Below, piece by piece: positions 10,285 through 22,704 of a DNA stretch of 64,000 bases (its first letter is position 1; each line of letters starts with the position of its first letter). The stretch spans positions 32,759,501 to 32,823,500 of the forward strand of contig CM060883.1 in NCBI GenBank assembly GCA_030762935.1, given 5' to 3'. The notes under the pieces are model-generated. The model worked only from the letters and a program-made list of their open reading frames with translations, made no database searches and was not told the DNA's origin. This DNA comes from Hymenopus coronatus (lineage: Eukaryota; Arthropoda; Insecta; Mantodea; Hymenopodidae). Made by a program: the position numbers and the translations under genes.

Positions 10285-10650
10285 GCAGTCGGACAGGCAT
10301 ATCAGGGATCTCTGCCCCTTCCTAGAGGTGCACCGTCCTCCCAAGGGGCATCCAGTCGAAGGTCGAGGAACATAGCATCATTGTTTCCTAATATCTAACC
10401 CGAAACACTATTGCCGACACTTCGTCCCTGAAGCAGACCAAATGGGGTGAAGGATGAATGAATGATTAATAGAACGATATGGAGGGGCAGGAAATTCGGG
10501 GATGAGAGAAGCCTCTCTTGCATATGTATGAGGACGTGGAAAACGCCTCCCCAAAGGTCAGAATGGGCGGTTGCCGGGGATCTAACCCGGTATCTCCCCA
10601 ATGTGAGGCGCTTGCATTACCGCTTCGTCATATTGTTCGGTTACAGAGCC
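10285..10650 (-). mobile_element. SINE S6 (tRNA-derived)
   Basis: The minus-strand head has ACGAAGCGGTAATGCAAGCG and a B box GGGTTAGATCCC, then a long body ending near CGGCAGTCGGACAGGC. The plus-strand open frames across it are by-products. Confidence 0.6.
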
Positions 10651-11654
10651 TCAGAGTTTGAGCAGGGTTGCTGTGATCTGGTGTAGTTTATGTTGTAGAT
10701 TAGAATTAAATGTTATAGAAATAGCTGGATTATTTTTATTTATTATTCTTTATTACTGGGCACAGTAACGTTTATTATAAGTATATTATTAAGGAACGTT
10801 TGGAAAGAATTTAAATAATATAGAATAAAAAAAATGAAATTGTTAAAAAGAATATTTATTAAATAAATTAAAAGTGAGATTAAACATAACAATTCCATTT
10901 AGACTATTAGTAATATAAATTTTGGGGATTGTAGTTTAATATTAGTTGATATAGTGTTAATGTTAAAAGTATCTGTATTTTGATATAAGCAATAAATTTA
11001 AGAATTTGGAATGCATGCCCCAATTGAAGAAATTAAGTACCAAGGTATAATATTGCATATTTATTTACTTATTTGTGCGGATTCATTAATAAAACATTTG
11101 ACTAATAGCGGCATATTTACAATGGGATGCATGCGCAGACGCAGGTACACTCAACAATTTGCAAACGTTATGTTTCCATTGTGTACCTACATAGGGAAAA
11201 ATTCTGCATTGCCTGCTGTTAAACAGCAGCACAATATTTACAGCACCTACGAATATACACGTTATTCTTCCACTTGGCCGTGCCATAGCACATCGCTAAT
11301 GCTGCAGCTTTTAAGGTAATGCGTCTTAGAAATGTGACCAACAATTGTGAAAATATATATATTTTTCATTATAAAATGTTATAAATCTACACTTCTTGAT
11401 AATATACCTTTTTTTCCCCCCACTTGGTGCAGTTTAAGTATCAATTAAATGAAGTTTAAAAATGGCTAGGCGTAGGTTTATTAATTGCACTCCCAGCTTT
11501 AAACCATATTTTCTCAAAAAACATTTTACAGCACTTTTCCATACTCAAAACACTCTACACGATACCATTTTTCAATAACCTGTTTCAGCATTTGTATACT
11601 GCCACTCAAAAGTAAATTAAATAAAATGCTCCTATTATTTCTGAAATAATGATG

Positions 11655-11686
<32 letters not shown>

Positions 11687-11844
11687 CCAATCTTGAGAAA
11701 TAAATCATCAAATTTTGAATAATCAACCGTTTGGAAAATATTAACGTTTCTACACCAATTAGGGCTAATATAAAATATATATAACAGATGTATTTGTAAA
11801 ATCGTTTATGTAAAGCGCTGAATTTAAAATGCACCAGTATCTCA
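10651..11844. other. Unassigned AT-rich sequence
   Basis: No family recognised. It includes an (AAT)n tract and an AT-rich stretch at 10690-10990. The 102-codon plus frame at 11011-11319 and its antisense have no recognisable motif. Confidence 0.5.
11656..11685. repeat. (AAT)n microsatellite
   Basis: Ten or so AAT/ATA trinucleotides. Confidence 0.9.
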
Positions 11845-12687
11845 TTTTTACTTTCTCTAGCCCCGTATGTACAATGTACATAGGGATAGAGAACGTATTG
11901 CACTCCACCCAAAACTTCGATACCGAGATTTCACCGGAAATATATGTTTTAGGGTCCCCTGTATCCAAAAAAAAAAAGCATTTTCAGAAAAACGCCCATG
12001 TGTCCGTGTGTACATGTGTTTGTGAACACGATAACTCAAAAACGAAAAGTGGATAAAATACCAAACTTGGTATTTAAGTTTAGTATCTTCCAGGGATGCG
12101 ACACGAAGATTTTGAGAAAAATCCCACCACCCCAAACTACCTTTACATGGCAAAAATTTTGAAAATTTTGATTTTCTTAAAAATGGCTCTAAGGATTTGT
12201 ATTAAAATATCGTATATTAAAGATATTTACCTGAAAAATGAAATGTATATCTTGAATTTTCTGGGAATGGCCTCTGAACACTACTTTATTCTGTATGAAT
12301 TTTACGGAATTGTGCATAACTGCTAAACAGTAAGAGATGGACAAAAACTTACTGCATGAAAAATATACCTTTTTTTGTGTGGAGTTTATCATTTTTAAGA
12401 TATTCTTGGTTTTTCGTTTTTGCTTTGAAAAACATACTTTTCTCATACAGGAATTGGTTAACTTCTGCCCATACAAACAAAGGAACTTCAGTTACATAAC
12501 AACCAGCTTTTGGCTATCATTTTAGATACGGTACTCTCTCATTTCGCTTCTACTTATAAGGAAGCTAATAAGACTATTTCTGCTAATGTTTCTCGATTAG
12601 CATGAAGTAAATAGAAGCATACGTTTTTTAACTACAATTTGTTGCAGAGATGTAGAGAAAGTCATGTGAACGGTACACATCAGATTT
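11845..12687 (+). mobile_element. HER element, full length
   Basis: 843 bases from TTTTTACTTTCTCTAGCCCCG to GGTACACATCAGATT. All internal blocks are present (CCGAGATTTCACCGGAAATA, GGGATGCGACACGAAGATTT, CTAAACAGTAAGAGATGG). A good reference copy. Confidence 0.88.
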
Positions 12688-12911
12688 ATATTAGAACATT
12701 GAATTTAGACAGTAAAACATTATTTTAATAACCAACCATGCTTTTCAGTATTTTATACATCGCAAAATTAGCATAACTACTTACTGTATTTAATAATTTA
12801 ATATAATTTCTTACAAATTGTGGATTTTCCAAAATTTCACAGGTACATCACCTTATAGGTATTTATAAGAGGTTAAGACATTTTCTTATATGATATTGTT
12901 GGTTGTGTTAT

Positions 12912-13213
12912 CCAATTTGAAATTGCGGTGCGTCTAGAAGATTTCCGCATGGAATTTACAGATTTAGAAACCCATGCGAACTTCTTGCGTTACGCTTGCG
13001 CAAACATTGGGATATCTTACCCAATATATTGGACAATAGACCAAAATAAAATGAAGGAATAGTATAAGGGCTACCTTTTTCAAGCGAGTGTTATAAACAG
13101 CTGTTAGTAAACACGTAAAACACATTTGCCCAAAGGTAGATTGAATTTATTCCAAAATGGCTACGGACGAATAAGTGCACCCATATGTAAATGAAAGAGT
13201 TTGTGGAGGTAAT
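12912..13213 (+). repeat. Dispersed repeat R2, copy 1 (ancient coding fragment?)
   Basis: It aligns by eye over about 300 bases with 13838-14143. Shared blocks: ATGGAATTTAC, TTGGACAA-AGACCAAAATAAAATGA, CAAGCGAGT-TTATAAA, GTAAA-CACATTTGCCCAA and TTTGTGGAGGTAA. In one frame it reads EDFRMEFTDLETHANFLRYA then YWTIDQNKMKE and a stop. Family unknown. Confidence 0.65.
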
Positions 13214-13837
13214 CAGTGTGACTATCTACCTCTCCGGTCGTAATCGCCGAACGTGTGTGACTTGCTTCGTAAGTCTTAGCTGATTGCAGGATCCATTGTT
13301 ATAAGCGTGTTAGTTGACACCTGTGTCGGCGGCAAGCTCTTTTGACATCGCAGCTGTAAGTAGACACGTATTCTATCGGAAAGTTCTTGGACGTCGATGC
13401 CTGCTTTGTTACACCGGAGTGTGTTTGAATACCTGGGGTATACTGCACGTGCGACGGCTTCTGGAAATGTCCAGTCACGCAACCAAAAGTATTAAAAGAG
13501 CAATGAAACCCTGCCCAGCGATAAGTTTTCACAGGGAATGTATCACATGCAACAGTTGAGTGAGTTCAACGGGAGCTATATTGCTGCCGCAGTGTAACAC
13601 GAACTAAACTGTACAGCAGAATTGTTATAAAAGACAATTATTTGTTAGCAGATTCTAATTATAATCAGTTTGTGGTAGAAATAAAGATTTGTTGGGGGCA
13701 AAAGACTATTACAATACATACTGGCTTACATTTGAATCGTTCATGCTAAAGCTTTAAATACATTGTTGTTGCCATCGAAGTGCACCATGGGCGTGTGTAA
13801 TTTTTATACCTTACTTACTTAAAAAATTATACTTATA
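13214..13837. other. Unassigned sequence
   Basis: Nothing recognised between the two R2 copies. Small overlapping open frames at 13276-13559 on both strands carry no motif. Confidence 0.5.
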
Positions 13838-14143
13838 CAACTTGAAACTTGCAGTGTGTATGGAAGATATCCTTATGGAATTTACGGATCTAGAAACCCA
13901 TTCTCACATTACGCTTACAAGTGTGTTATGGGTGGTCTTTCCTAGTATCTTCCAATATTGGACAACGGACCAAAATAAAATGACCGCACAGTATAAGTGC
14001 TGCCCTTTTGCAAGCGAGTATTATAAATAGATGTTAGTGAACACGTAAAGCACATTTGCCCAAGGTAGATTGAATTACCTCAAAACTAGCTTAGGACAAA
14101 TAATTGCTCCCACATGTACATGAAAGAATTTGTGGAGGTAAAT
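13838..14143 (+). repeat. Dispersed repeat R2, copy 2
   Basis: Paired with 12912-13213 at an offset of about 926-930 bases. The same frame reads MEDILMEFTDLETHSHITLT then YWTTDQNKMTAQYK and PFASEYYK-stop. The peptide is conserved in spots while synonymous and indel changes are frequent, so it may derive from a coding element; I do not recognise it. Confidence 0.65.
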
Positions 14144-14643
14144 AGATTTACCTGCAGTTTCACACCGAGGAAGTGCATCAGAAGCCAGACACTGTTTATC
14201 AGAACCAGGTTAAAACCGGCCACAAAAACGAGGCACAGGTGCGAGAGAAAACTCAGTTTGTATCCTGTGTTTAATTCATAGACAAAAAGGGCAGACGGGA
14301 ATGGAATTATGCTCCTGCAGGAAGTATATACGATACATCAACTCTGGAATCCGACACAACGTATGCTAACAAACCCACAGAGTAAGTACACGGACAGAAT
14401 TCTGCTCGTACTGTATCATATTTTAAACATGAACTAGGACATCCTTTTCCTTGCACACACATAGAGCACTTTCCATGTATTCCAATAATTAAAATCTCGC
14501 CTTTGTTTCAGAGCCGAGCTTGTTCTCATTTTCTATGATGCTGTATGAAGCGGATGTCACGCTCGGATCTGTTCGATATCATACTAGGAAGTTTGAAATA
14601 TAATCATACACTCACGATTAAAATTCTAATTATTACAATCACA
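14144..14643. other. Unassigned sequence
   Basis: No repeat or coding motif recognised. Confidence 0.5.
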
Positions 14644-15064
14644 TGCTGGGACCCATACATGGTTAATCAGACTTATTCGCTGGAAAGGATGTAGAGAAGG
14701 GCTGTAAAATTCATAAAGAGAGGTAAAGATTTTGGGCTTACGAAAGGCGAACAGAATAAATGGGAGCCGCTAAAAGTTAGGCGTAAAATACATAGGGGGT
14801 CGCATTATTTAAAACTTATGATGGTCTAAATGCATGGGTGGACGTTAGAAAGAGGTTAGAAAGCCCGACATACCACAGACGAAACGATCATTTGTATAAA
14901 TTTAAGGGTAGAAGGTACAGAACTGACGTAGGAAAATTGCCTTTAGTTAATAGGACTATTGAAGAATGAAATGAATTCCCTGTAGCAGCCTTTCAGATCT
15001 ACCCTCTGACCTTAAAGAAGTTTAGAGATGCTTTAAATACAGTAATTAATTGGGTAATTAATTA
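14644..15064 (+). pseudogene. Non-LTR retrotransposon ORF2 C-terminal relic (CR1/Jockey-like)
   Basis: The plus-strand reading gives CWDPYMVNQTYSLERM, a stop, RRAVKFIKRGKDFGL, then KWEPLKVRRKI, HYLKLMMV, and finally RTIEE-stop-NEFPVAAF with LKKFRDALNTVINWVIN before the terminating TAA. This is the characteristic tail of LINE reverse transcriptases: WDPY, RRA-RFV, W-PL--RR, and RT--WN-LP near the end. The stop inside the last motif sits at the expected tryptophan (TGA for TGG). It is severely 5'-truncated, as is usual for LINE insertions, with several stops and small indels. Confidence 0.8.
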
Positions 15065-15321
15065 AAGTAAACATTGTGAGGTAATCAAGGATCTCAAAAA
15101 CTTTGCTATAACTATTAATGTTGAGATTTAATAGCAGCTGTTTATAAACTTGCTGGTAATTGAAATAAGTATTGCTATACTGAATAATAAGTAGTTAGGT
15201 ATTTCAAAAAGTATATGCACTATGTTAGTTTTATACTTTTATTAACTGCACGATTATTATTGTAAATGGATTTTGTAGTTTTAACTCCACCATCGGGCAG
15301 CATCCAATGGCAGAGAATATA

Positions 15322-15935
15322 TACGAGAGCCGTTTTTCTTTTTCAACCCCCGATAGACTATAAATAAAAGAGAAGTTCATAGAAAACAATTATTTTATTA
15401 CTAAAAGTTTTGTACACTTATGTTTACTTTTCAACATAGTCACCGAAAAGTTTGAGACATTTATCGTGCCTGTGCAAAAGTTTTACAATACCCGCTTCAA
15501 AAAATGTTGCAACCAATGATTTTTAAATAAGCATTGACGTTGTTTTGAAGATCTTCGTTGGTTTGAAAGTGCTGCCTTATAGCCACGTCTTCATTCAGGG
15601 AACAGGTGAAAGTCGCTGGGTGCCAGATCAGGACTGTACGGCGGATGATGGAAAATGTCCCATTAAAATTGTTCAAGGAGGCGATGGGTTGTGCCAGCAG
15701 TGTGTGGACGAGCGTTGTCATGGATTAACACAATTCCTGAAGTCAGCATTCCTCTTCGTTTGTTTTTGAATGGCTCTCCGTAAACGTCGTAGAGTACGAA
15801 GATCTTCAAAACAACGTTCAATGCGCATTTAAAATCATTGGCGTAACATTTTTTGAAGCGGATATTGCAAAACTTGTGCACAGGTACGATAAATGTCTCA
15901 ATATTTTCGGTGATTGTGTTGAGAAGTTATGTTGT
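15322..15935. mobile_element. Rearranged mariner transposon, copy 2 (inverted C-terminus on both sides)
   Basis: The left end TACGAGAGCCGTTTTTCTT is the mariner terminal repeat. The minus strand encodes C-terminal NEDLQNNVNAYLKIIG (15410-15556) and the catalytic block GEPFKNKRRGMLTSG-VLIHDNARPHTAGTTHRLL (15557-15797). At GAAGATCTTC (15798-15807) the sequence flips: 15808-15935 encodes the C-terminus again on the plus strand (FFEADIAKLVHRYDKCLN). The right terminal repeat is missing. The flip matches that of copy 1. Confidence 0.8.
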
Positions 15936-16706
15936 TCATTTCATTTCTGTCCTACACACGGTTTCTGAGAAAACAATTAAATTATTACTTACAGTGGTTG
16001 TTGGCATGGCAATTAATAAATGAATTGTAAATGTAGCTTACATTACCAAATATGTGTTCAGAATTATTACTTATACATCAAGTATTTTAAAACGTGTTTT
16101 GAACCGTCCTGTATGTAAAGCTTGATTATACTATGGACGACGTTACAAGGGACTTAGGTTCCTGTCTCCTACAGGGACAGGATCTTGCATTTTTAAAAGC
16201 CGTCTTGCACCACCAACACATACATCAGGTGCAACGGACATAACAATCTGGTACGCTGCGGGAAGCTGCAAGGGGCATGTGTGACGTCACTCTCCCATTA
16301 TCCATTCATGCCTACAACATGAGAATAATTATTCAGGTGGTAATACTGCGGTGTGCTTCCTGCATGCGCCGCAAATTTCCCTTTCTCCACAGAGCCTAAG
16401 AGCGACCTCGCTTCTGGCCCTAGTACACGGACCTTGTTTCAAATTAATCCGCGCACGGTGTACGGTGTGTTGAACAACGCAAAATTAGCACATTTGCATT
16501 TGCCTCCTGCGTCGTCTTAGACCACCGGCTTGCTTCCAACACATCACGATCATATTCTCGCCGAGTGTGCAGAGAAACCAGATTTGAAACAGCTTTACAG
16601 ATTTTAATAGAAAATTACAAGCAACAAATATCCATTGTTCAATTCTTGATTTGATTGTACCTTTGCCAATTTATCCAGCTATACCACAAACAAATATTTA
16701 TTGATC
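15936..16706. other. Unassigned sequence
   Basis: No family recognised. GC rises around 16150-16560, and a pyrimidine-rich TTTCCCTTTCTCCACAG precedes 16394 on the plus strand, but no donor or conserved peptide follows that I could recognise. Confidence 0.45.
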
Positions 16707-17534
16707 TTTTTTGTTCTTTCTCTAAACATACGATGTGCATAGTGAATAGAGAAGGAATTGTAATGCACCCAAAAATTCGATACCGAGATTTCACCGGAAA
16801 TACATGTCTTAAGACCTCCTGAAGCCATAAAAAGCATTTTCAGAAAAAGGTCCTTGTGTCTGTATGTATGTGCGTCTGTGGACAGCATAGTTCCAAAACG
16901 AAAAGACCGTTAAACATCAGACTTGGCATTTAAGTTTGATATCTTCCAAGGATGCGACACACATATTTTCAAGAAAATCCCAAAGCCACAACTACCCTTT
17001 ACATGGAACTTTCTTCGAACATTTTGGTTTTATCAAATATGGCCTAATGATTTTGATTAAAATATCGTATATTAAAGATGTTTATCTGACAAATAAAATG
17101 TATATCTTGAATTTTCTGGGAACAGACTCTGAAGACTACTTTATTCTGGATGAATTTTACGGAATTTTGCTTAACTGCTAAGCCGTAAGAGATGGACAAA
17201 ACTTACTACACAAAAAATGTAGAGCACGTTAAAACACACAATTTATGTTATATACTTTTTTTTCGTGGAGTTGATCGTTTTTTAGATATCTTTTGCTTTT
17301 TTCATACAGGAATTTGTCAACTCCTGACCATACAAACAAAGGAAGTTCAGTGAGATAGCAATCATCTTTTACTTTCACTTTAACCTATGGTACTCCCTTA
17401 TTTCGCTTCTATTTACAAGGAAGCAAGTAATAAGACTATTTCTGCTAATTTTTTGTCGATTAGATGAAGTAAATAGAATAATTTGTTGCAGAGATGTAGA
17501 GAAAGCCATGTGAATGGAACACATCAGATTTTTT
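16707..17534 (+). mobile_element. HER element, full length
   Basis: Starts TTTTTTGTTCTTTCTCTAAAC (diverged hairpin) and ends GTGAATGGAACACATCAGATTTTTTT. All internal blocks are present; there is a small deletion near 17480. Confidence 0.85.
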
Positions 17535-17742
17535 TACTCAGGAGAAACTTCTGTATCGAATATTTGGGTGGAAAAGCATTTCTCTAGCTATTATGTGCAT
17601 TGTATTATACAAGTGCTAGAACAAGTAAATAAAAATGTAAATGATATAAATTATGAGTTTTGACGAGATCTACCTCTACCTTACAGCTTATAATTTATGC
17701 AAAACTCTAGAACGAATAGTACTCCAAAAGTTACTCCCAGAA

Positions 17743-18082
17743 AAATCAAATATACATTTTATTTCATGACGAAAATATCTTAAAAATGCGATATTTTAAT
17801 CAAAAGCGTTAGAGCCATTTATGAGAAAATCAACATTTTTTACATGTTAAAGAGTAGTTTGAGCTGGGGGAGGGGGGGGGGATTTTCTTGAAAATCTTCG
17901 TGTCGCACCTTTGGAGGATGCTGAATTATTCGTTTTCGAGTTATATTATTTACGGACATACACGAGCACACGCACACATACATCATTTTAGACTCAGGGG
18001 ACTTCAAATCATATTTATGGTGGAATCTCGACTCCGAATGCAATAATCCCCTTGCTATACGCAGTAGAGAAAGCAACAATCT
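17743..18082 (-). mobile_element. HER fragment, hairpin half
   Basis: In inverse orientation it has GCGATATTTTAATCAAAAGCGTTAGAGCC, a G-rich run, TTCGTGTCGCACC, and ends CGCAGTAGAGAAAGCAAC. The right half of the element is absent. Confidence 0.7.
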
Positions 18083-18602
18083 TGTTCAAAGATGATTCCA
18101 GCGATAAAGGTCATAATAAACAGAACAATATTGTGGTTAGAGCAAACAAACAAAACAGTAACTTGGAATTACATTGCTTGCCGCCTTGTGACTTATTTCC
18201 GTTTTACCTAATTCTGTGACAAATGAACCGTACTCCTGTTCTGTAGCTGTTTGGAATCGACGTGAACATCTGTCTGTATTGTTTACAGTACAGTACGAGC
18301 TAAACGTGCGTAAGAATACACAGGAACCTGCTGGTAATTAGCTCATTACGTTTCTTTAGCCGTGTTAACTGGCACAGTTTACTGGCTAATTAACAGGTAG
18401 TGGAAGGAGGAACTTCCTTCTCCGGATCTGCTGCATGGTTACAAATAAGCCATTACAGTTGACATAGATTTACTGACTTTAAACTGAATCACTTTTCTGC
18501 TCAAAGGCATGGCTTTAACCGTCGCTTTCATTATTACTTCTTCGTTTCTGTAAATGAACCATTAGGAGTGAAATTTTGACAAAAATCATTCAAAAATCTA
18601 AT
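18083..18602. other. Unassigned sequence
   Basis: Nothing recognised. Confidence 0.5.
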
Positions 18603-18815
18603 ATTTTTACTTTCTCTAGCCCGTATGTATAACGTACGAGTACATTGGATAGAGAAGGTATTGTATAGCACCCAAAAATTCGATACCGAGATTTCATCCG
18701 AAATACATGTTTTAGGACCTCCTGAATAAAAAAAATAATAAAAAAAGGGACGCGTATGTGTGTTTGTGGAAAGCATAGCTCAAAAACGAAAATACCGTTA
18801 AATACCAAGCTTGGG
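18603..18815 (+). mobile_element. HER hairpin-end fragment, left arm of an inverted pair
   Basis: Runs from TTTTTACTTTCTCTAGCCCG to AAATACCAAGCTTGG, then meets the inverted copy on its right with no spacer. Confidence 0.75.
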
Positions 18816-19156
18816 GCCAAATCGTTGGAGCCATTTTTGAGAAAATCAAAATGTTCGAAAAATATTTCATGTAAAGGGTAGTTTGGGGTGGGGGGATTTT
18901 TCTCAAAATCTCCGTGTCGCATCCCTGGAAGATACTAAACTTAAATACCAAGTTTGGTATTTTACCGAATTTTTCGTTTTTGAGCTATCGGTTCACAGAC
19001 ACACGGACACACACACACTCACATGGACCTTTTTGAATTTTTTTTGGGTACAGGAGACCCTAAATCATATATATCCGGTGAAATCTCAGTATCGAATTTT
19101 GAACACAAAACCTTCTCTATACACTACGTACATAGTACGTATAGAGAAAGTAAAAA
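18816..19156 (-). mobile_element. HER hairpin-end fragment, right arm of an inverted pair
   Basis: Inverse orientation: CGTTGGAGCCATTTTTGAG, CTCCGTGTCGCATCCCTGG, CACACGGACACACACACAC and ATAGAGAAAGTAAAAA. With the left arm it forms a unit with hairpin ends pointing outward at both sides. Confidence 0.8.
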
Positions 19157-19440
19157 TTACATTTCTGGCTGGCAGAAATGCTCGTATCAAAGGTATGTGT
19201 GAGCCTTGAGGGATTATTTTGAAGGTCATTAGCTCGCGTACTCTTTTGTGCATATGTAATACGAATAAAACAATGAACACTGTGCATCTGTCAATGTCCC
19301 GTACCCATAATCCTTTGTACCCGGATCCCAATTTAGTACCAACATTGAGAAGAACATTCCAGCGATAATCGTATATCCTGAGTTTTGTTGACTGATAAAA
19401 AATAGTTGCCATGACTTTTGAAATGGCCCTCGTAAATATA

Positions 19441-20312
19441 CAGGGTTACTACAAAAGAAATAGACAACTTCAACTGCCGGTAAAACCAAAACTATTAGAG
19501 ATAGCTACCTAATTATTTTGGAGGTATGTTGAGAAACTCTCAAAGTTTCATTTGTTACTATTGGTAACGCTGTAGTGTGTTGTTTGTTGTTGCAGAAGCT
19601 CAAATGGCGGAAAATCCTGTGGAAAAGGCATATTGCGTGTTGGAATTTGCTAGAACGCAATCAGCAACTGTTGTCCAACGACATTTTAAAACACGTTACC
19701 ACAAAACGCCACCGACTAGACAGTCAATCTACGACTGGTATAGAAAATTCGAGACAACGGGATGTTTGTGCAAAGGGAAGAGCTCGGGAAGACCAAGAGT
19801 TTCGGAAGAAAACGTTGAACGTGTTCGTTCTGCCTACATAAGAAGCCCACAGAAATCGACATCTAGGTCAAGCGTGCAATTACAAACTCCACAGCAAACT
19901 GTATGGAAAATCTTGCGGAAGCGACTGCACATGATGCCTTACAGATTACAGATGTTGCAGTTTCTGAGTGAAGAAGATAAGGTCATACGGCGTGACTTTT
20001 GCATCGACATGTTGCGACATGATGAAGACGATGCTGGTTTTTGTGAGCGCATCATTCCCTTTTTGTCCATGTCGTTGGACAACAGTTGCTGATTGCGTTC
20101 TAGCAAATTCCAAAACGCAATATGTCTCTTCCACAGGATTTTCCGCCATTTCAGCTTCTGCAACAACAAACAAAACACTAAAGCGTTACCAATAGTATCA
20201 AACGAAACTTTGAGAGTTTCTCAACATACCTCCAAAATAGTTAGGTTGCTATCTCTAATAGTTTCTGTTTTACAGGCAGTTGAAGTTGTCTATTTCTTTT
20301 GTAGTAACCCTG
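19441..20312 (+). mobile_element. 872-base foldback DNA transposon, copy B
   Basis: Same length and architecture as the copy at 7881-8752: TA flanks, 244-base inverted repeats at 19441-19684 and 20069-20312, and 384 internal bases. The two differ by scattered substitutions only, so they descend from one deletion derivative that moved as a unit. Confidence 0.92.
19604..20092 (+). CDS. Transposase DNA-binding domain only (DUF4817-like), copy B
   Basis: 162 codons, colinear with the copy A frame. By my reading eight residues differ (6, 8, 29, 79, 89, 91, 95, 105), with no stop or frameshift in either copy. Helix-turn-helix residues (SATVVQRHF, RQSIYDWYRKFETTGC), the GRPRVSEENVERVRSAY hook and the second helical unit (TVWKILRKRLHMMPYRL) are kept. 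The frame ends at the same place, before the catalytic motif. It could be a DNA-binding competitor of the full transposase, as known for P-element KP derivatives, or simply a young non-functional deletion product; the sequence alone cannot decide. The strict identity of length argues for recent mobilisation. Confidence 0.75.
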   Translation: MAENPVEKAYCVLEFARTQSATVVQRHFKTRYHKTPPTRQSIYDWYRKFETTGCLCKGKSSGRPRVSEENVERVRSAYIRSPQKSTSRSSVQLQTPQQTVWKILRKRLHMMPYRLQMLQFLSEEDKVIRRDFCIDMLRHDEDDAGFCERIIPFLSMSLDNSC

Positions 20313-20757
20313 TATAATTATTTACATCTTTTTGCTGCCGTTAGTACTGGCTCACTTGAAAATTAAGGTCAACAATCTGACAGGATTACGTAGAGTACTT
20401 TACTTTTGGGTGGTTTCTAAGCCCAAAACACACGAATGTGCGCTGGATGACGAGCAGCGAGTGCTGAAAGTGGAACAAATATGTTTCCAGTTTCATTAAC
20501 GTAAAATCGGTGTCCAAGCCTTTGTGAACATGTGTAAAGGAAAGGTATGGGGAAGCCGATATCAATTAGAGACGGTTACCGCGCTCAATTAGTGAACGAT
20601 ACAGCGCCTACCGCAAATCCTTCACTCAATCCTATCATTACACAATCAGCTGCAATTGTGTTACCTGGCGCGACGACAAGGATTTCCCGTTACATTGCAA
20701 CGTATTCCTCAAGCTTCCATATGCCCCCTGGTTTGAGACGCGATCTCTACACCCCAT
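20313..20757. other. Unassigned sequence
   Basis: Nothing recognised. The 104-codon plus frame starting at 20547 runs into a HER fragment and is not credible. Confidence 0.5.
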
Positions 20758-20954
20758 GTCTGATGTGCTTCCTTCACGTGACTTTCTCTACAAACTATTC
20801 TTACAAAAGCTTATTCTGCTCTCTACTTTATGCTATCAACATTAACAGAAATGTACACTAAGCTAAAGCGATAGTCAAATGTTTTAAAAGCTGTCCCTAT
20901 GGAATTTACATTAAAATTTAGTTCCTTTCCATGACCAGGAGTAAAATAAAAGAA
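20758..20954 (-). mobile_element. HER right-end fragment (diverged subfamily)
   Basis: TCTGATGTGCTTCCTTCACGTGACTTTCTCTACAAACTATTC, then CTAAGCTAAAGCGATAGTCAAATG. This subfamily also appears near 50.7 and 54.5 kb. Confidence 0.65.
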
Positions 20955-21437
20955 AAAAATCTGATTGTTACACTCACATGACTTTCTCTACATATCTGCA
21001 ACAAATTATTGCTAAAAAGCGTATGTTTCTATTTACTTAATGCTAATCGAAAAAGTAGCAGAAATATTCTTCTTACTCGTTTCCTTGTGAGTAGAAGCGA
21101 AATAAGGGAGTTCCATAGATTAAAGTAATAATCAAAAGCTGGTAGCTATGTCACTGAAGTTCCTTTGTTTGTATGGACAGCAGTTGACAAATTCCTGTAA
21201 GAGAAAAGTATAAGTTATTCATAGCAGAAACCAAAAACAAAGAATGTCTCAAAGAAGATCAGCTCCACGAAAAAAATGTATATAACATAACTTGTGTGTT
21301 TTAACGTGCTCTACGTGTTTATCCATCTCTTACGGTTTAGCAGTTATTCAAAATTCCGTAAAATTCATCCAGAATAAACTTCTCTTCAGAGGCTATTCCC
21401 AGAAAATTCAAGATATACATCTTGTTTGTCAGGTAAA
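20955..21437 (-). mobile_element. HER right half, left arm of an inverted pair
   Basis: AAAAAATCTGATTGTTACACTCACATGACTTTC to CATCTTGTTTGTCAGGTAAA in inverse orientation; the hairpin half is missing. Confidence 0.8.
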
Positions 21438-22055
21438 AGCGAAAAAAAGTCGGTAAAATACCAAACTTGGTATTTAAGTTTAGTATCTTTCAGGGATGCA
21501 ACACGAAGATTTTGAGAAAAATCCCCCTACCCCAAACTACCCTTTACATGGAACTTTTTTCGAAAATTTTGATTTTCTAAAATATGGCTCTAACGATTTT
21601 GATTAAAATATCGTACATTAAAGATATTTATCTGATAAATAAAATGTATATTTTGAATTTTCTGGGAATAGCCTCTGAAGACTACTTTATTCTGAGTCAA
21701 TTTTACGGAATTTTCCTTAACTGCTAAACCGTAAGTGATGGAAAAAAACTTGCCACACAACAAATGTAGAGCATTTTAAAGCACACAATTTATGGTATAT
21801 ACATTTTTTTCGTGGAGTTGATTATTTTTTAGATATTCCTTGTTTTTGATTTCAGCTTTGAAAAACTTTACTTTTCTCATACAGGAATATGTCAACTCCT
21901 GTGCATACAAACAAAGGATCTTCAGTTACATACCAAACAGCTTTTAACTATCACTTTAACCTATGGTGCTCCCTAATAGAAGCATAAACCTTTTAACAAT
22001 AATTTGTTGCAGAGATGTAGAGAAAGGCATGTGAATGGAACACATCAGATTTTTA
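21438..22055 (+). mobile_element. HER right part, right arm of an inverted pair
   Basis: Starts inside the element (AAGTCGGTAAAATACCAAACTTGG) and runs to CACATCAGATTTTT. With the left arm it gives a unit whose CATCAGATTTTT ends point outward on both sides. Confidence 0.8.
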
Positions 22056-22704
22056 TAATTCATTGTCATCGAAAAATTAGTACGCAGTAAGCAACATGTA
22101 GAGACTGCGTCTCCTATTTTCGTACATCTTTTGTTCTGTAAAGTTCTAGCTTCCACAGTTAAATGTGAGAAAAATTAAAAAGCCACAAATTTCGCCTACC
22201 CTGAATTTCATTTGGAAGCGGTAGCAGTAGACAGAGAGGACTGGTTTTATTTGCAAGTTTCGTCTGTCGATGCTGTAAAACGTATTCCGGCAGACCTTTA
22301 AATTCTCTTTGAAACCCCCTCTCGGTTCCCTAGTGCCATACATTTTTCCCTGTAATGCAATCTCGTTAATTACGAGTTCTTGCGTGATGCCATTATCTGT
22401 GTAGATGGAGAATTACAATCAGCTTAATTAATGCGATATCTAACCGCAGTCCTTTCACAATCCTCTCTTTGAGAGCGAGCGAACCTCTGAAAAAGAACTG
22501 GGGGCAGTTTACGTCCATTCGCGGCTATAACACGTACCGCGAACACGTTAATAGCAACGTAGAGCACACAATTTTGCACATCTAGCATGTCTCATTGAGT
22601 ATGTTACTTCACTTCATTTAACTACCACTCATTCAAAGTAGAAAGAGTATTTAATTCCAAACCATCGAATACATGCTTTAATGTCCCTTAAAGAAAAATC
22701 TGAT
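22056..22704. other. Unassigned sequence
   Basis: Nothing recognised. Confidence 0.5.
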
